From: Elysia marginata
Taxonomy: Eukaryota; Mollusca; Gastropoda; Plakobranchidae
Length of the DNA: 20,807 nt
Assembly: GCA_019649035.1 (NCBI GenBank)
Contig: BMAT01011153.1
Coordinates: forward strand, 42,333-63,139
Reading direction: 5' to 3'
Shown here: piece after piece, positions 1 to 9,576 of the stretch
Position numbering within the stretch: position 1 is the stretch's first letter
Layout: every line of letters starts with the position of its first letter
Notes under the pieces: generated by a model
Database searches by the model: none
Told to the model about the DNA's origin: nothing
What the model saw: only the letters and a program-made list of their open reading frames with translations
Made by a program: the position numbers and the translations under genes

Positions 1-209
1 AAGAATTGTTTCTGAAGTAATTGCCTTTTCCTTCAATGGTCATAAGTCTAAAACTTCTTTCCATATGTCTTGCTGCGTTTCTTATCATCAATAATGCCTC
101 TACAATAGATTTGGTTTTTTTTTGTTTAAATGATCAGGTCCCATCTCAGGTTTAGAACTGTTTATGTTTAGAAAATGTCCAATCGTTTAAAGCATCTGTT
201 TTGTTTCAG

Positions 210-258
210 AGACCGAGAGCGCAGATGCTGATTCAGATAACAAACGCAGAGTTACAAT
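210..258 (+). CDS. internal exon of an unrecognised upstream gene (penultimate exon)
   Basis: The 49-bp segment follows a pyrimidine-rich acceptor (tttgtttcag) and ends at a donor beginning GTAGGT. Read with two leading bases, it gives TESADADSDNKRRVT and leaves two bases (AT). The next candidate exon at 1189 starts with one completing base (G), so the junction rebuilds an ATG methionine codon in frame. The peptide is acidic then basic and hydrophilic; I recognise no family. Support is only splice signals, an open frame and matching phase; it could be chance in a 50-bp stretch. The gene would begin upstream of the window. Confidence 0.4.
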
Positions 259-700
259 GTAGGTACTTGTTTTTCTTCGTCAGGTTTAGATAATAAATAC
301 TAAAACTCTGTCTGGAGACTCATCTCTCTGCGATAAGACACACGCCTAGTGTATTTATATCTTTCTACAACAACAACTAGGGTAGTTAAACTACATTAGT
401 CTGTAGTCGTTGAAAATTGAACTTTATGTTTCATCTCCAAGTTTCATTTTTTTGGTTTGTCCATCAAGACTAGCGGTGACGTCAACTGTCAAAGCTTTTT
501 AGCTTTTTAAGGAATGAACAAAAATTCTGCTGCTACTACTACGACTACTACTGCTACTACTACTTCTACTACTACTTCTACTACTACTACTACTACTGCT
601 ACTACTACTGCTACTACTACTACTACTACTATTACCAATACTCCTACTACTACAACTACTACTACTACTACAACTACTTCTACTACTCCTACTACTACTC

Positions 701-747
<47 letters not shown>

Positions 748-1188
748 GCCGCTGCTGCTGCTACTACTTATTCTATTACTACAACTACTACTGCTACTAC
801 TACAACAACTACAACGACTACTACTACTACAACTACTACGACTACTACTACTAATACTACTACTATAACTACTACTGCTGCTGCTGCCTCTATTACTACT
901 AATGCCACTCTTACTATTAATCGTTTTACTATTTCTAGTCTTCTACGTCTTCTTTTATTAATAATAGGATATAATATTCTAACATTAACACCATAACAAT
1001 AACGACTACAGCGATTTGATATATTTAACAACTTAACATATTTGGTATTCAGCCTCTAGTTTCAATTTCATACCTCAACTATTTACTGATTTGAACATCT
1101 TACTATTTTGCTCTGACTCTACACGCCCCCCCCCCCCCTCTTCCAACAAACCCATTTCGCGGCTCCCATATGACTTGTGTTTTGACAG
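259..1188 (+). other. intron of the upstream gene, holding a long trinucleotide microsatellite
   Basis: This stretch lies between the two candidate exons of the upstream gene. It begins GTAGGT and ends with gtgttttgacag. Apart from the (ACT)n tract and a run of 13 C at 1126-1138, I see only AT-rich sequence. The long threonine-rich frame over the ACT tract is a microsatellite reading, not a gene. Confidence 0.4.
528..905. repeat. interrupted (ACT/CTA)n trinucleotide microsatellite
   Basis: About 370 bp consist almost wholly of CTA/ACT triplets, with scattered single-base changes giving GCT, TCT, CCT and ATT triplets, and a small GCT-rich patch near 748-762. Because the unit is three bases long, both strands give long open frames of polythreonine or polyvaline; these are artefacts of the repeat. 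The interruptions suggest an old tract that has partly decayed. Confidence 0.95.
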
Positions 1189-1360
1189 GCGAGACATCAT
1201 TGCCTTGAAGAGAGACCTGCGTGATGTCCTGGGAGACCTAGAGGACTGTAAGAACGAGCTCCAGGGCAGCATGGGCGGCACGACAGACGCTAGTGCGGGA
1301 AGCGCGGGCATGGAGAGCGGCGGGCAGAGCGGCGGGCAGAGCGGCGGGGAGAGCATCTAA
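1189..1360 (+). CDS. terminal coding exon of an unrecognised gene: short helix plus Gly/Ser/Gln tail
   Basis: The exon follows the acceptor tgttttgacag and opens with one base that completes a codon from the previous exon. It reads RDIIALKRDLRDVLGDLED, a charged heptad-like segment likely to be helical, then CKNELQGSMGG, a small-residue stretch, and a tail with the unit SGGQ repeated (SGGQSGGQSGGESI), ending at TAA 1358-1360. GC content is clearly higher than the surroundings up to the stop and falls at once after it, as expected for coding sequence followed by a 3' UTR. An internal GTAAGA (1251) could act as a donor, but the continued GC-rich open frame favours the stop. The gene product is not recognised; this would be only its last ~57 residues. 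Confidence 0.55.
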
Positions 1361-2630
1361 ACTCGTGTGAGCTAGGCTATAGGGAATAAGATTTCAACAA
1401 GAGTAGCGGGACTTTCCTGGTGTCGCTCCACTATCTTATGAATACAAATATTACAATCTTTTAAACTTTTTGCGACATAATCATTGTGAAGATAAACTTC
1501 TTTTTTAGCTCTATAGTTTTTAAGTTCTAGATGTCAAATCTTTTCTAAAAGTACAATCTAGGTCTAGATTACAATAACCACTATAGTATTTTGGGGTGTT
1601 GTCTTCTGAAAAAGGGACGTTACTCTTGTTTTACCTCTAATCTCATTACCTATTGGTTTCTCCATACGCTGCTAGTACAATAGTCTATCTCAGAGATACA
1701 CCAATATTACACTGACTTTTAGTTATCTCAGCATTTCTACTCATTTTTTTATTTAGTTAGTCTAACATTTAATTATTTAGAGTATTGTGATTGTTGGATG
1801 CATTTTTCCCCAGAAGCTGCTCTCTTGGATATAGACTGTTATGTTAGGAGCGTGACATTGTGTTTCAGGTATTCCAGATCGCTTCACCGAAGCAATGACT
1901 CTTTATATCACCGGACAATCAAATTTGTAGACAAGTGTTGCTAAATGTATACGATCGACATCTTATGATTCAAACTTTTTCTTTTTAATTTCTGCCGTAG
2001 AAATGGTTTACTTTGTCATGTGGTAAACCCACAGAGTACGACAAACAAAAACTAGAGCTGCTGATTTTGGTAAACTTTCTGGGGCTTTTTTCCTCTATTA
2101 ATTTGGATTTCTTTTATCAGGCAGGGCCTGAACAGTTTTAAAATAGCCGCTAGGCGAGCAAACATGCAAGCCAAAAAATACATGAAATCGTTCACATTAT
2201 TTCTGATCGGGTTTTCCAATGTTCTCGCTTCTCGGGCCATCTGTTTTTAACATTCATAGAGGTCAGTCAATTAGAAAAAAACCACTAAGTTCAAAACTTT
2301 AATAGTTATTGCCTTCGCCTTCGCCAACAGGCCTGAGATCATGGGGTTCTCATTGAGAAACTTCAATAGCTATTCGATTTAACGCACAGCAGATTTACGA
2401 CAGTTTCACCTCGGCAATCTAACGACGGATCCGAGACTCATCGCAACGTCTAATAAGTCCTTTATCCTGCTACAAGGAAGTTCTTTCAATGGCCTATAAT
2501 GCGTCATGCATGACGGTGACTCAGAAGCTAGAACGCCACTTCAGTGTCAACGGCCCTTGTAATGAAGCTCAATATCAGAAGAAAAAATATTTATGAGAAA
2601 TAAAGTCTGTGTATTGTGTTTGTCGCCATA
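1361..2630 (+). other. probable 3' UTR of the upstream gene
   Basis: AT-rich sequence runs from the TAA at 1358-1360 to a poly(A) signal at 2599-2604, with no supported coding exon. It contains three ATTTA pentamers within 29 bp (1751-1779), a pattern typical of AU-rich instability elements. The UTR boundary is inferred only from the stop and the poly(A) signal. Confidence 0.4.
2599..2604 (+). terminator. poly(A) signal AATAAA with GT-rich downstream element
   Basis: The canonical hexamer AATAAA is followed at once by a GT-rich stretch (gtctgtgtattgtgtttgt, about 2605-2623), the usual downstream element for cleavage. It is the clearest such pairing after the stop at 1360, and so the best candidate end of the upstream gene. 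Cleavage would fall near 2615-2630. Confidence 0.5.
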
Positions 2631-2639
2631 GCGTCTAAG

Positions 2640-3800
2640 TTAGGACTGGTAAAATGAAACTGCGGTAGGCCCAGGTTTTCCTGTGACGGATCTACTACTG
2701 TCCTGAGAAATCAAACTGACACACAGTCTTCACAACTGTACACAAAGTCTGCACAACTGTAGAGCTTTGTGTCTCAATCTTTTGACAACTCAATTTTTAA
2801 GGTTTGAATTTTGGAAGGCAAAAAAAAAACGAAAAAAAACAACGAGTTAGTTTTAAGCTAACAATTATATTTTCAAGAGATTTTTTTATCTTGTCTTTAT
2901 TCATTTATTCGAAAAAAAATTTTTCCCGGGAAACTTTTATAGAATAACGTCAGCGTTGATAAAAAACTAGCGTGTGTTTAAAATACTTAATAATTATGGT
3001 GGTATTATGTTCTGGTGTAATGAATTCTTTTGAGGTAAATGCGAACGGTAGTTTTGGCACCGCGACATTAAATTCTTTTATCACGTTAAAAAACGTGTGC
3101 GTCAATGCGGCTTTGTGTTTAAAATAGAATGTAAACTTCTCTCGCATGCTTTTTTATTCCTAGAATATCATTAGATTCTGCTGTCATTGGATTTTTCACT
3201 CACTTGTTTTTAAATAGTGATATTTACTTCATGACTAGATGAATTTTTTTTAAAGATGCAAATTAGTTTTATTTGAACTACAAATTTCATTGCATCAAAA
3301 TTATTGACCATTGCTTTTTGTGTACTGAGATTTTGAAAGGTTTATTTTACAAAGATTTTTAACATACATAATTATAATAGTATAACGAACGGCTTAGTTC
3401 AATCAGTTTAAACAGCCGCTTTTTTTTTTGTTGGTTTTTTTTTGTTGTTAAAATTCCACTTTGGCCAGATGATTTTTTATTTAAGCTAAGATCTTTGTTT
3501 TGTTTTTATTCTTTACAGAATTCTTGTCAGCTGACATGGAAAAAATGTCCAGATTTAAAATCTTTCTTTATAGAAGTCAAGTTTTCATCAAGAGAGAATG
3601 TACAGGAGTTTCGAGTCGGAACCTTTTTTTCCCTTTGATAAAAAATTAGTAGAGAATAAAAAAGTGAAGTCCTGCCTTAAACACTGTCTAATTTATTCAA
3701 ACTTCTCGTATTGTTTTTTGCTTGTACTGTCGCTTGAATAGTTAACTGCTTTACTAAATTGATCTGCTGTAGGTCATTTGTCGCATTGGCTTTTATCTCT
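2640..3800. other. intergenic AT-rich sequence, nothing recognised
   Basis: The stretch holds many A and T runs and a few short open frames without splice-site or codon support. I see no exon, repeat element or RNA gene here. Confidence 0.5.
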
Positions 3801-3814
3801 CTCTCCTTCTCTCT

Positions 3815-4100
3815 TGACCGGCTCTGTGGATAGCGATAAAGACACTCGCTCAGAGATCGGGAGATACGGGTTCGATCCCCGGCCGAGTCAAACCAAGGAC
3901 TTTAAAATTGGTATTAGTAGTGGTGTCTGGCATTATGGATTTAGTGCTAAGTCTGATCGGCCCGGTGTCAGGATAATGTGACTGGGTGTGGTGTATGCAG
4001 CGCTCCGTACATCACAGTATGGCAGCACGCTTTCAATTGTCCCAAGCGCCGTCTTTGATATAAATTTGTAGTTGAAAAAGAGACGTTAAAATTCAAACAA
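3815..4100 (+). mobile_element. tRNA-derived SINE, copy 1, with 14-bp target duplication
   Basis: The element has a tRNA-like head with a decayed A box (near 3830) and a perfect RNA polymerase III B box GGTTCGATCC at 3869-3878, then a body shared with the copy at 19785 and a tail ending gagacgttaaaattcaaacaa. The 14-mer CTCTCCTTCTCTCT stands directly before it (3801-3814) and directly after it (4101-4114), a target-site duplication, although the sequence is low-complexity. The body, including gtgactgggtgtggtgtatgcag, is near-identical to copy 2. I do not assign a named family. SINEs of this kind do not code for protein and rely on a partner LINE. Confidence 0.85.
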
Positions 4101-4114
4101 CTCTCCTTCTCTCT

Positions 4115-5090
4115 CTCCCTCTCCCATCCCTTCTCTCTCTCTCTTTCTTCTTTATCTTTAATATGTTACTCGTTCCTATAATAATTTGCCTTTTTATCAT
4201 TAAAAGAAGAAATTTTTATCATAGCCTTAGAATGAACAGATACGTCGAGGTAGAAACCATGGGGACAAACAATTATGTTTCTTTTTAGCGTAATACCTAG
4301 CATCCAGAAAAGGTTGTTTTAAAATGAGTCCAATGTCCTTGAGTGTGGTGTTATGTTATGTGTGTGTAGGTGTGTATGTAGATAATTGTCATTAGATGTA
4401 AGTGTGTGACTTCTTACAGAGTTTTTAACAAAGAATGATCTATAACTATGACAGAGTATCTTTCTCACAGGCAAGTACTCTCACAGTGTTTTAACATTGT
4501 CATTTTTTAATATCGTAATGTCAGAAGCACAATAGTCTGGGACATCCACGATTAAGCAGGCAACATTTCCCACCATTTGTTACCATGTAGAAACATTTGA
4601 AAGAAAAATGTCTTTTATGGTTAAGTTTTTTTTTCATTTTTTTATGGAAAAATTCTCGGGACTATCAACGATGCTTCCTGTTTGTGTGTAAAAATTGCAG
4701 TTGGGTTCTCCTCTGTTGAACACAAAACTTTAAAACAAAAGTTATAGAACGCCAGGAACCAATAAAAACCTATAATTGATTATGCTCGTTCCGGTTGCTT
4801 TTCTTAAAACCGTAAAGCTTCGCATGAAATAACACGAATCCTAATGGGCGCGATTGTGATCCCATTTGCAAAGAGCATGGACAGGTGGTTTTCAAGGAAA
4901 TCCTGGCTGTTTTAGTTTGGTTAAATTTGAGAATGACGTTGGTATATTTGATGAATAATATTGTGCGCTTCTGCAATGCTCTGGGTGGGGGTTGGGGGCG
5001 GGGGTTTCAAAACTGTTTGTGTTACTGTGGCGCTGCTCTGTGCATGTGGCGACACAGTTACGCTCAGTAACGAAGACAAATTTGCCAAAA
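4115..5090. other. intergenic region upstream of the TNF-like gene
   Basis: AT-rich sequence with a CT tract at 4101-4155 and a TG-rich stretch near 4350-4380. Toward the right edge it becomes GC-richer, with a G-rich block at 4984-5006 and an inverted repeat at 5057-5071 just upstream of a TATA-like box. No coding exon is supported. Confidence 0.4.
4994..5004 (+). promoter_or_regulatory. GC box-like element
   Basis: The sequence GGGGGCGGGGG fits the GC-box core bound by Sp1/KLF-type factors. It lies about 100 bp before the TATA-like box at 5106. At 5057-5071 the arms GTTAC and GTAAC form an inverted repeat with a five-base spacer, which could be a further protein-binding site. Both are motif matches only. 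Confidence 0.3.
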
Positions 5091-5105
5091 GGAATTAATA
5101 GAGTG

Positions 5106-5113
5106 TATAAAAA
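5106..5113 (+). promoter_or_regulatory. TATA-like box of the TNF-like gene (candidate)
   Basis: TATAAAAA lies in a locally GC-richer region, with the GC box upstream and a candidate non-coding first exon with a good donor downstream. A start of transcription near 5136 would be at the usual distance. In this AT-rich genome a TATA match alone is weak; the arrangement is what makes it worth naming. Confidence 0.35.
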
Positions 5114-5135
5114 TAAACAAACAAACAATGTGTGA

Positions 5136-5275
5136 GAGAAGCGACATACTGAGCTGTCTGTACGTGCGGCAGCGTCACTTGAACATTCGTCTCTCTCCCG
5201 AGTCGTCTTCGGGTCTTCGGGTCTTCGGGTCGACTGGAGCAGCGCTCTGGATAATTTTCAGTATTTTCAAGTCGC
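5136..5275 (+). other. candidate 5' UTR exon of the TNF-like gene
   Basis: This GC-richer segment begins about 30 bp after the TATA-like box and ends at a strong donor (GTCGC/GTAAGC, donor GT at 5276-5277). It includes a small tandem repeat of tcttcggg (three units, about 5206-5230). The next acceptor, actgtcgcag ending at 6083, would join it to the start-codon exon over an 808-bp intron. A 61-codon frame starting at 5128 crosses the donor and is unlikely to be used. The 5' end is a guess from the TATA position. Confidence 0.35.
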
Positions 5276-5654
5276 GTAAGCTGCTATTTTTTGATCTTTT
5301 AGGAGGAGAATAATGAACAATCCTGTGAGTTTGTTTTACAATAATTTTTTTTAAAATGGCACCACAATCATAATGTCAACCAACTTTTTTAAATGTTGTC
5401 TCAAACTTAGGACGAATACTTTCTATGCAATTTATAAACAATGCGCAGTATTCAAGCGCGGCCTTATAATTGTTTAAACTGAAATAATCAATTATATTTA
5501 AAGAAATGTTCAGTTTTAAAAATCGTAAATGTACTTATGCTCGCTCGTCTCAACATCTGAACGGTCTCGCTGTCACTAGAGAACCTTCCTTGTTTGAAGA
5601 AAATAATATGAGACAAAAACTGGTCTGTACCATGGAGATGATATCCGGTCTAAC

Positions 5655-5912
5655 ATCACAATAGTGGCGTCGTTGTCTTGTTATAGACACTGGGCTCTCG
5701 GGTGAAAGGTCTCGGGTTCGATCCCTGGCTTGGCAGGTCGGCGTGTAATGACTACGAGGGCTCTATACACACTTAGCTGTTATGAGGGCACGGAGCTATA
5801 GACAGTGAGAGATCTTGTCAGCATTCTAGAGTGTTTCTCTTTACCTGCTGCACCTATTGTTCTCTTTGTAAGTTGAGAAGATAATGTGGTTGGGAAAACT
5901 TAAACAAGAACT
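5655..5912 (+). mobile_element. second, divergent tRNA-derived SINE (different family)
   Basis: A perfect B box GGTTCGATCC at 5715-5724 lies about 45-50 bp after a degraded A-box-like region, and the sequence continues into a non-tRNA body ending near gggaaaacttaaacaag. The body does not match the two SINEs at 3815 and 19785, so this is another family. I could not find a clear target duplication, so the ends are approximate. It lies in the intron between the candidate 5' UTR exon and the start-codon exon. Confidence 0.5.
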
Positions 5913-6106
5913 TAGATTAATTCAGTAGATTAGGCGCTGCAGAAAAAGTTTTTTAATCTTATTTTCCAAACATAATTATGAGGAAGTAGCTAACTCTTGG
6001 CTTTCATGCCTTAACCTTTGGTTCGGAAAAGTATATTCCTTCCAAATACCATCCAACCTTTAGGTATCAATTTACTGTCGCAGGCGTGAGAGGTACAAAA
6101 CAGACA

Positions 6107-6216
6107 ATGTGTGGACCAGTGTACGAAATGGTCTGTGAGAAAGTTCCTGACAGCGACAGCTACAGGGAGTCAGGTCATACTCGACCCACACACAGAGACA
6201 AAGCAGGACACACCAG
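6107..6216 (+). CDS. TNF-like ligand, start-codon exon (cytoplasmic tail)
   Basis: The exon follows the acceptor actgtcgcag (AG 6082-6083), so 6084-6106 is 5' UTR. The ATG has A at -3 (acaATGtg). It encodes 36 residues: MCGPVYEMVCEKVPDSDSYR followed by a basic, Thr/His-rich stretch ending DKAGHT. The donor is CACCAG/GTTGAA, leaving AG (phase 2). The transmembrane exon at 15899 begins with T, completing AGT (Ser). This is a short hydrophilic N-terminus without a signal peptide, as expected for a type II membrane ligand. No stop occurs in frame over the exon, and the other two frames are closed. The 9.7-kb distance to the next exon is the main uncertainty, since another exon could lie between. 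Confidence 0.6.
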
Positions 6217-6946
6217 GTTGAACCAAAAAATTTTTCAGTAGTGTTACAAAACCATGTATTAATCTATCAATTTTTTGTTGTTTTTTATTCCCAATTTTTT
6301 TGTGTGTATTTACATCTTTATTTACTAGTATTTTGGCAGTGATTTAGAAGGACACTTAATTTCTATTACGGTCCAGACCATGACACACTGGTGACAAAGA
6401 CAGTGACGGAGACGACGTGTTATTTCAATTTCTTCAATAGGCCTGCCTGTGGTTTGATTTTGCTTCACGCATCGCAGTCGTTGTTCTGTGGTTGCAGGAT
6501 TGTTTCTATTTTTCTTTTTGTAACCTTAGAGAGAATTCATTCACCTTATCCTTAATGGACCACCTATAGATAAGCAGTAGATCTATTTAAAATCTGTGAA
6601 ATGCTGTGAGCTAAGGTGTCTGAATAAGCATCCTCAAAAATCTTAGGGGACGTGAAAATCATTAAAGTATTAATGCGCTTCAGAGGTAGTTTTGCCGTAA
6701 AGTCATCAAATAAGGGTTGATTTTATTCTGGCGTGTATTGGCCTGCTTAGGGAGAGCTTGATTCTCTTGAGGCTGCTTTCGGCCAATGAAGCTTTTAAAA
6801 ATCTGACTTCTTAACTGTGCAGTGCTTTATAGTATACCGTGACTAACCTTAGACTGGTTGTCTTTTGGAAAAACCAATGCTGAGAAAATTGTTTCTTTCT
6901 TTTTCAGCGTTACTTTTCACTCTTGCTCTCTCCCCGCCTCTCTCTT

Positions 6947-6989
<43 letters not shown>

Positions 6990-7069
6990 ACCCGTATCTT
7001 CTTGGGTTTTCCCCAATATATTTTCGACTCAGGTACATGCCCTTTTGATTGAGAGAAAAAGATTTTACC
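6217..7069 (+). other. first part of the long intron of the TNF-like gene
   Basis: AT-rich intronic sequence with no exon or element that I can support, apart from a (CT)n run at 6951-6985. Two overlapping open frames across the CT run are microsatellite artefacts. Confidence 0.5.
6951..6985. repeat. (TC)n dinucleotide microsatellite
   Basis: An almost uninterrupted run of TC dinucleotides, extended on the left by imperfect CT-rich sequence. Confidence 0.9.
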
Positions 7070-9133
7070 ACTGCATAAAAAGAGAACCTAACGATCCCAA
7101 CGGCTATAAAGGATTTATATTTACCTCACTTGTCAGTCGAGTTTTTAAAAACAATTTTTTTATACAATCGGTTATCTAAGTGGGCGGAATCGAATATCAA
7201 AGTTCTCGTAGAACAGGCAGGATTTCAGTCAAGATACTCTGCAATCGACCATTTAAACAATTTAGTAAAAACAGAAAACTATACAAAGCGTTCGTTGATT
7301 ACAGAATGGCTACTCTCAATGTAAAATAATGCAAACGCTCGCTGGGTTGTCCTTCGTGAGAATGGGGTTCATACCAGAATGATTAAGGATCTCCAAAGAA
7401 TAATATTCTCAAGTGAAAGAAGCGGTTAAGCGTGGAATTAATACTGATCATCTCACACGTTACTTTGACTGTCCTAATGGTTTGAAACAAGGCTGCATGT
7501 TCAGTCCAACATTGTATAGCTGCGAATGTGAACGCGAGAGGCAAACATGGTATCCAGCTGGCACAAGGATTACGGCAGACATTCCTTTAATTTGTTGCTG
7601 GTGATCTGATCTTAATGTGTCTGATTCTGTGCTCCGGCTGCAAAATCAAAATCAAATGACTAAAGTAAAATCAGATTGAGATCAGCTAGGTATAACTGTT
7701 ATTCTAGACAAAACAAATAATTGTTGTTGTTTTTAGGAAAGCCCTGGGGGGGGTTGTTTGGCACGTCATGGAAAATGGCAATAGGGCTCTGAGCCTATAA
7801 AAGTTTACAACTCTTATTTATACCTTGGTTTAGAGTTCATCACTAAACTTAGCTTAAACGCAGCTTTATATATATTCATAGCAAAAGCAAAGAGAGCTGT
7901 GCACGAAATTCAGCGTTATTTTGACAAACTAAGCTTTTGAAACCTCTCTGTTTACCAAATCATTCCATGCTAAAATTCCACAACTTTTTTATATATAGCG
8001 CCGAAATTTGGGGAATTAAAGAAAAAATCGTTGAGAAGGCCCATGCATTTACTTCAAATAGATATCTAAATGAATCTATGTTTACTTCTAAATCGATTGC
8101 CTGTGGCGAGACTGGGAACTAGCCTACTCCTTAAAATTTAATACAATGACTAAATGCATCAAGTACTGGCTCAGGTTATTGAAACTTCCACACGAACGTA
8201 TTACCCACCATGCATTTCTTCTGCTAACTGACTTGGGTACGTAAGGGATATCTAACTGAGTTAGCGATATACAAGTATGCTTATGTGCTCATGGCTTTTG
8301 TATAATCTGAATATTCCAGGGTGTTGGTAACCAAAATGTATTTCTGGCAGAGATCAAGCGAAGACCTAAAGATATCTGTTACCAGGAATGTTGGACAAAA
8401 TTATGATAAAGCGGTTGGTTTCATTTCTCTAACGGTATTACAAATCTACTCGAACCAGAGTCTATGCCTCTCTTGAAACCATTTAAAAGTACTAATGTTA
8501 AATTCAGAAAGAGGAGTCTCGCCAATAAATTAATTTAGACTTAGACATACTCCAAATTCTGACAGGTTATCCCTTGTGTCGAAAATAGATGAAGAAACAA
8601 AATGTCTGTTGATGCTAACTGTTGTGTAACCTTAACATGTTATCGGAGTTCAAAATCTCAACAATCTTAGTACTTTTTTGTCTCGGATTTCAAGTTTGAG
8701 TGTGTAACTTAAAAATGCGGCAATATTTTTACTTAGTATCTAAGTGAAGAGAAAAGAATATACATAATATTGCGTACTATATTAATAAGTCGAGTCATAC
8801 GAACTGTTTTACACGTCTATATCATAGTGATCGAGTAACTGAATTTTCAAACATATCATAATTATCATTATAGAATTTTATGTACATCCTGCTACATCAT
8901 AAATTGAATCACTCTTTTTTTCAATTCATACCGTATTGATTCAATTGGCAGTGAATGTAACCTGTACATAGCTCAGTATATTATACTTCCCTATGATTAT
9001 TTTAAGGGTTTAAGAGGATTAAATACGAGTATAATGTATTTATAATGCCCATGTACACACTTATTTTACTATTATTATCTGTTTTACATTGCTAATGGGC
9101 CAATGGCTTGACAGTAAACTATTCAATTCCATT

Positions 9134-9135
<2 letters not shown>
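7070..9135 (+). mobile_element. decayed, 5'-truncated non-LTR retrotransposon (LINE), reverse transcriptase to 3' end
   Basis: Fragments of a LINE reverse transcriptase appear in order but in shifting frames. They are NDPNGYKGF (usual form dPxnYRgi), VEQAGFQSRYSAIDHL (usual eeQAGFrxgxsTiDhi), AFVDYRMA (usual aFvDykkAFD), FDCPNGLKQGCMFSPTLYS (usual GvrQGcxlSPlLF), then YLGLEFITKLSLNAAL, a piece near 7990-8030 reading YSAEIWG (usual LLYGsEiWG), and KCIKYWLRLLKL near 8157-8195. The tail at 9098-9135, gggccaatggcttgacagtaaac, looks like a LINE 3' end and runs into CT/TATC microsatellite. Many stops and frameshifts mark it as long dead. The clade is unresolved. It lies in the sense orientation in the long intron of the TNF-like gene. 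The 5' boundary is the first recognisable motif. Confidence 0.85.
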
Positions 9136-9136
<1 letters not shown>

Positions 9137-9212
<76 letters not shown>

Positions 9213-9350
9213 CTCTTTCTCTCTCTCGCACTCTAACTACCTATCTTTCTATCTAAATCTTTTAACGACAACAACTGTCAGAAATATTCAGGTAATAATC
9301 TAATTTGTATCTATCTATCTATCTCTCTATCTATCTATCTATCTTTCTTT
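9137..9350. repeat. (CT)n followed by (TATC)n microsatellites
   Basis: A CT run at 9137-9172 passes directly into TATC units to about 9210, and a second TATC cluster lies at 9309-9350. They begin where the LINE 3' end stops, as is common for repeats seeded from retroelement tails. Confidence 0.9.
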
Positions 9351-9576
9351 ATTTATTTCTAACACATACTCTCTCTTTTTTCCAATTTTTTTATGACTTT
9401 CCTCTCGATCGCACAAATTTTGTCTGACTTAATCGTTTATTTGTTCATACCTCTTTTATATTCTTTCAATCTCTCTCTTTATATTATTCTTCCCCCTCTC
9501 CCTTTCCTCTTCATTTTTCCTTCTTATATCCTTTTCTGTCTCAATACCTTTCGTGTTACTTCCAGCTATTATTTAC

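Noticed and set aside
514..996. 160-codon threonine-rich frame (and an antisense polyvaline frame)
   Set aside because: It is the (ACT)n microsatellite read in frame; both strands and several frames are open for the same reason, and it lies within an intron.
1189..1251. Joining the helix exon at 1189 (donor at 1252) to the transmembrane exon through an alternative acceptor near 15876
   Set aside because: Phase can be made to fit, but the start-codon exon at 6107 has a better acceptor/donor pair, a good start context and matching phase with the better acceptor at 15898.
1075..1356. Antisense 93-codon frame over the terminal exon of the upstream gene
   Set aside because: Shadow of the GC-rich plus-strand exon, which has the acceptor, stop and composition shift.
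2052..2240. Antisense 62-codon frame
   Set aside because: Lies in the inferred 3' UTR, has no family resemblance and is within the length expected by chance.
3869..3878. Possible tRNA genes at B boxes near 3870, 5715, 15099 and 19840
   Set aside because: Each B box is followed by a long shared or SINE-like body rather than the end of a cloverleaf, and no complete acceptor stem is seen; they are SINE heads.
3816..3981. Plus-strand frame of 67 codons, and the end of the 180-codon frame at 19786-19962, with shared peptide WHYGFSAKS
   Set aside because: The shared peptide is the SINE body translated; the SINE does not code for protein.
9137..9350. CRISPR-like regular spacing in the repeats
   Set aside because: They are simple CT and TATC microsatellites without unique spacers; the genome is eukaryotic.
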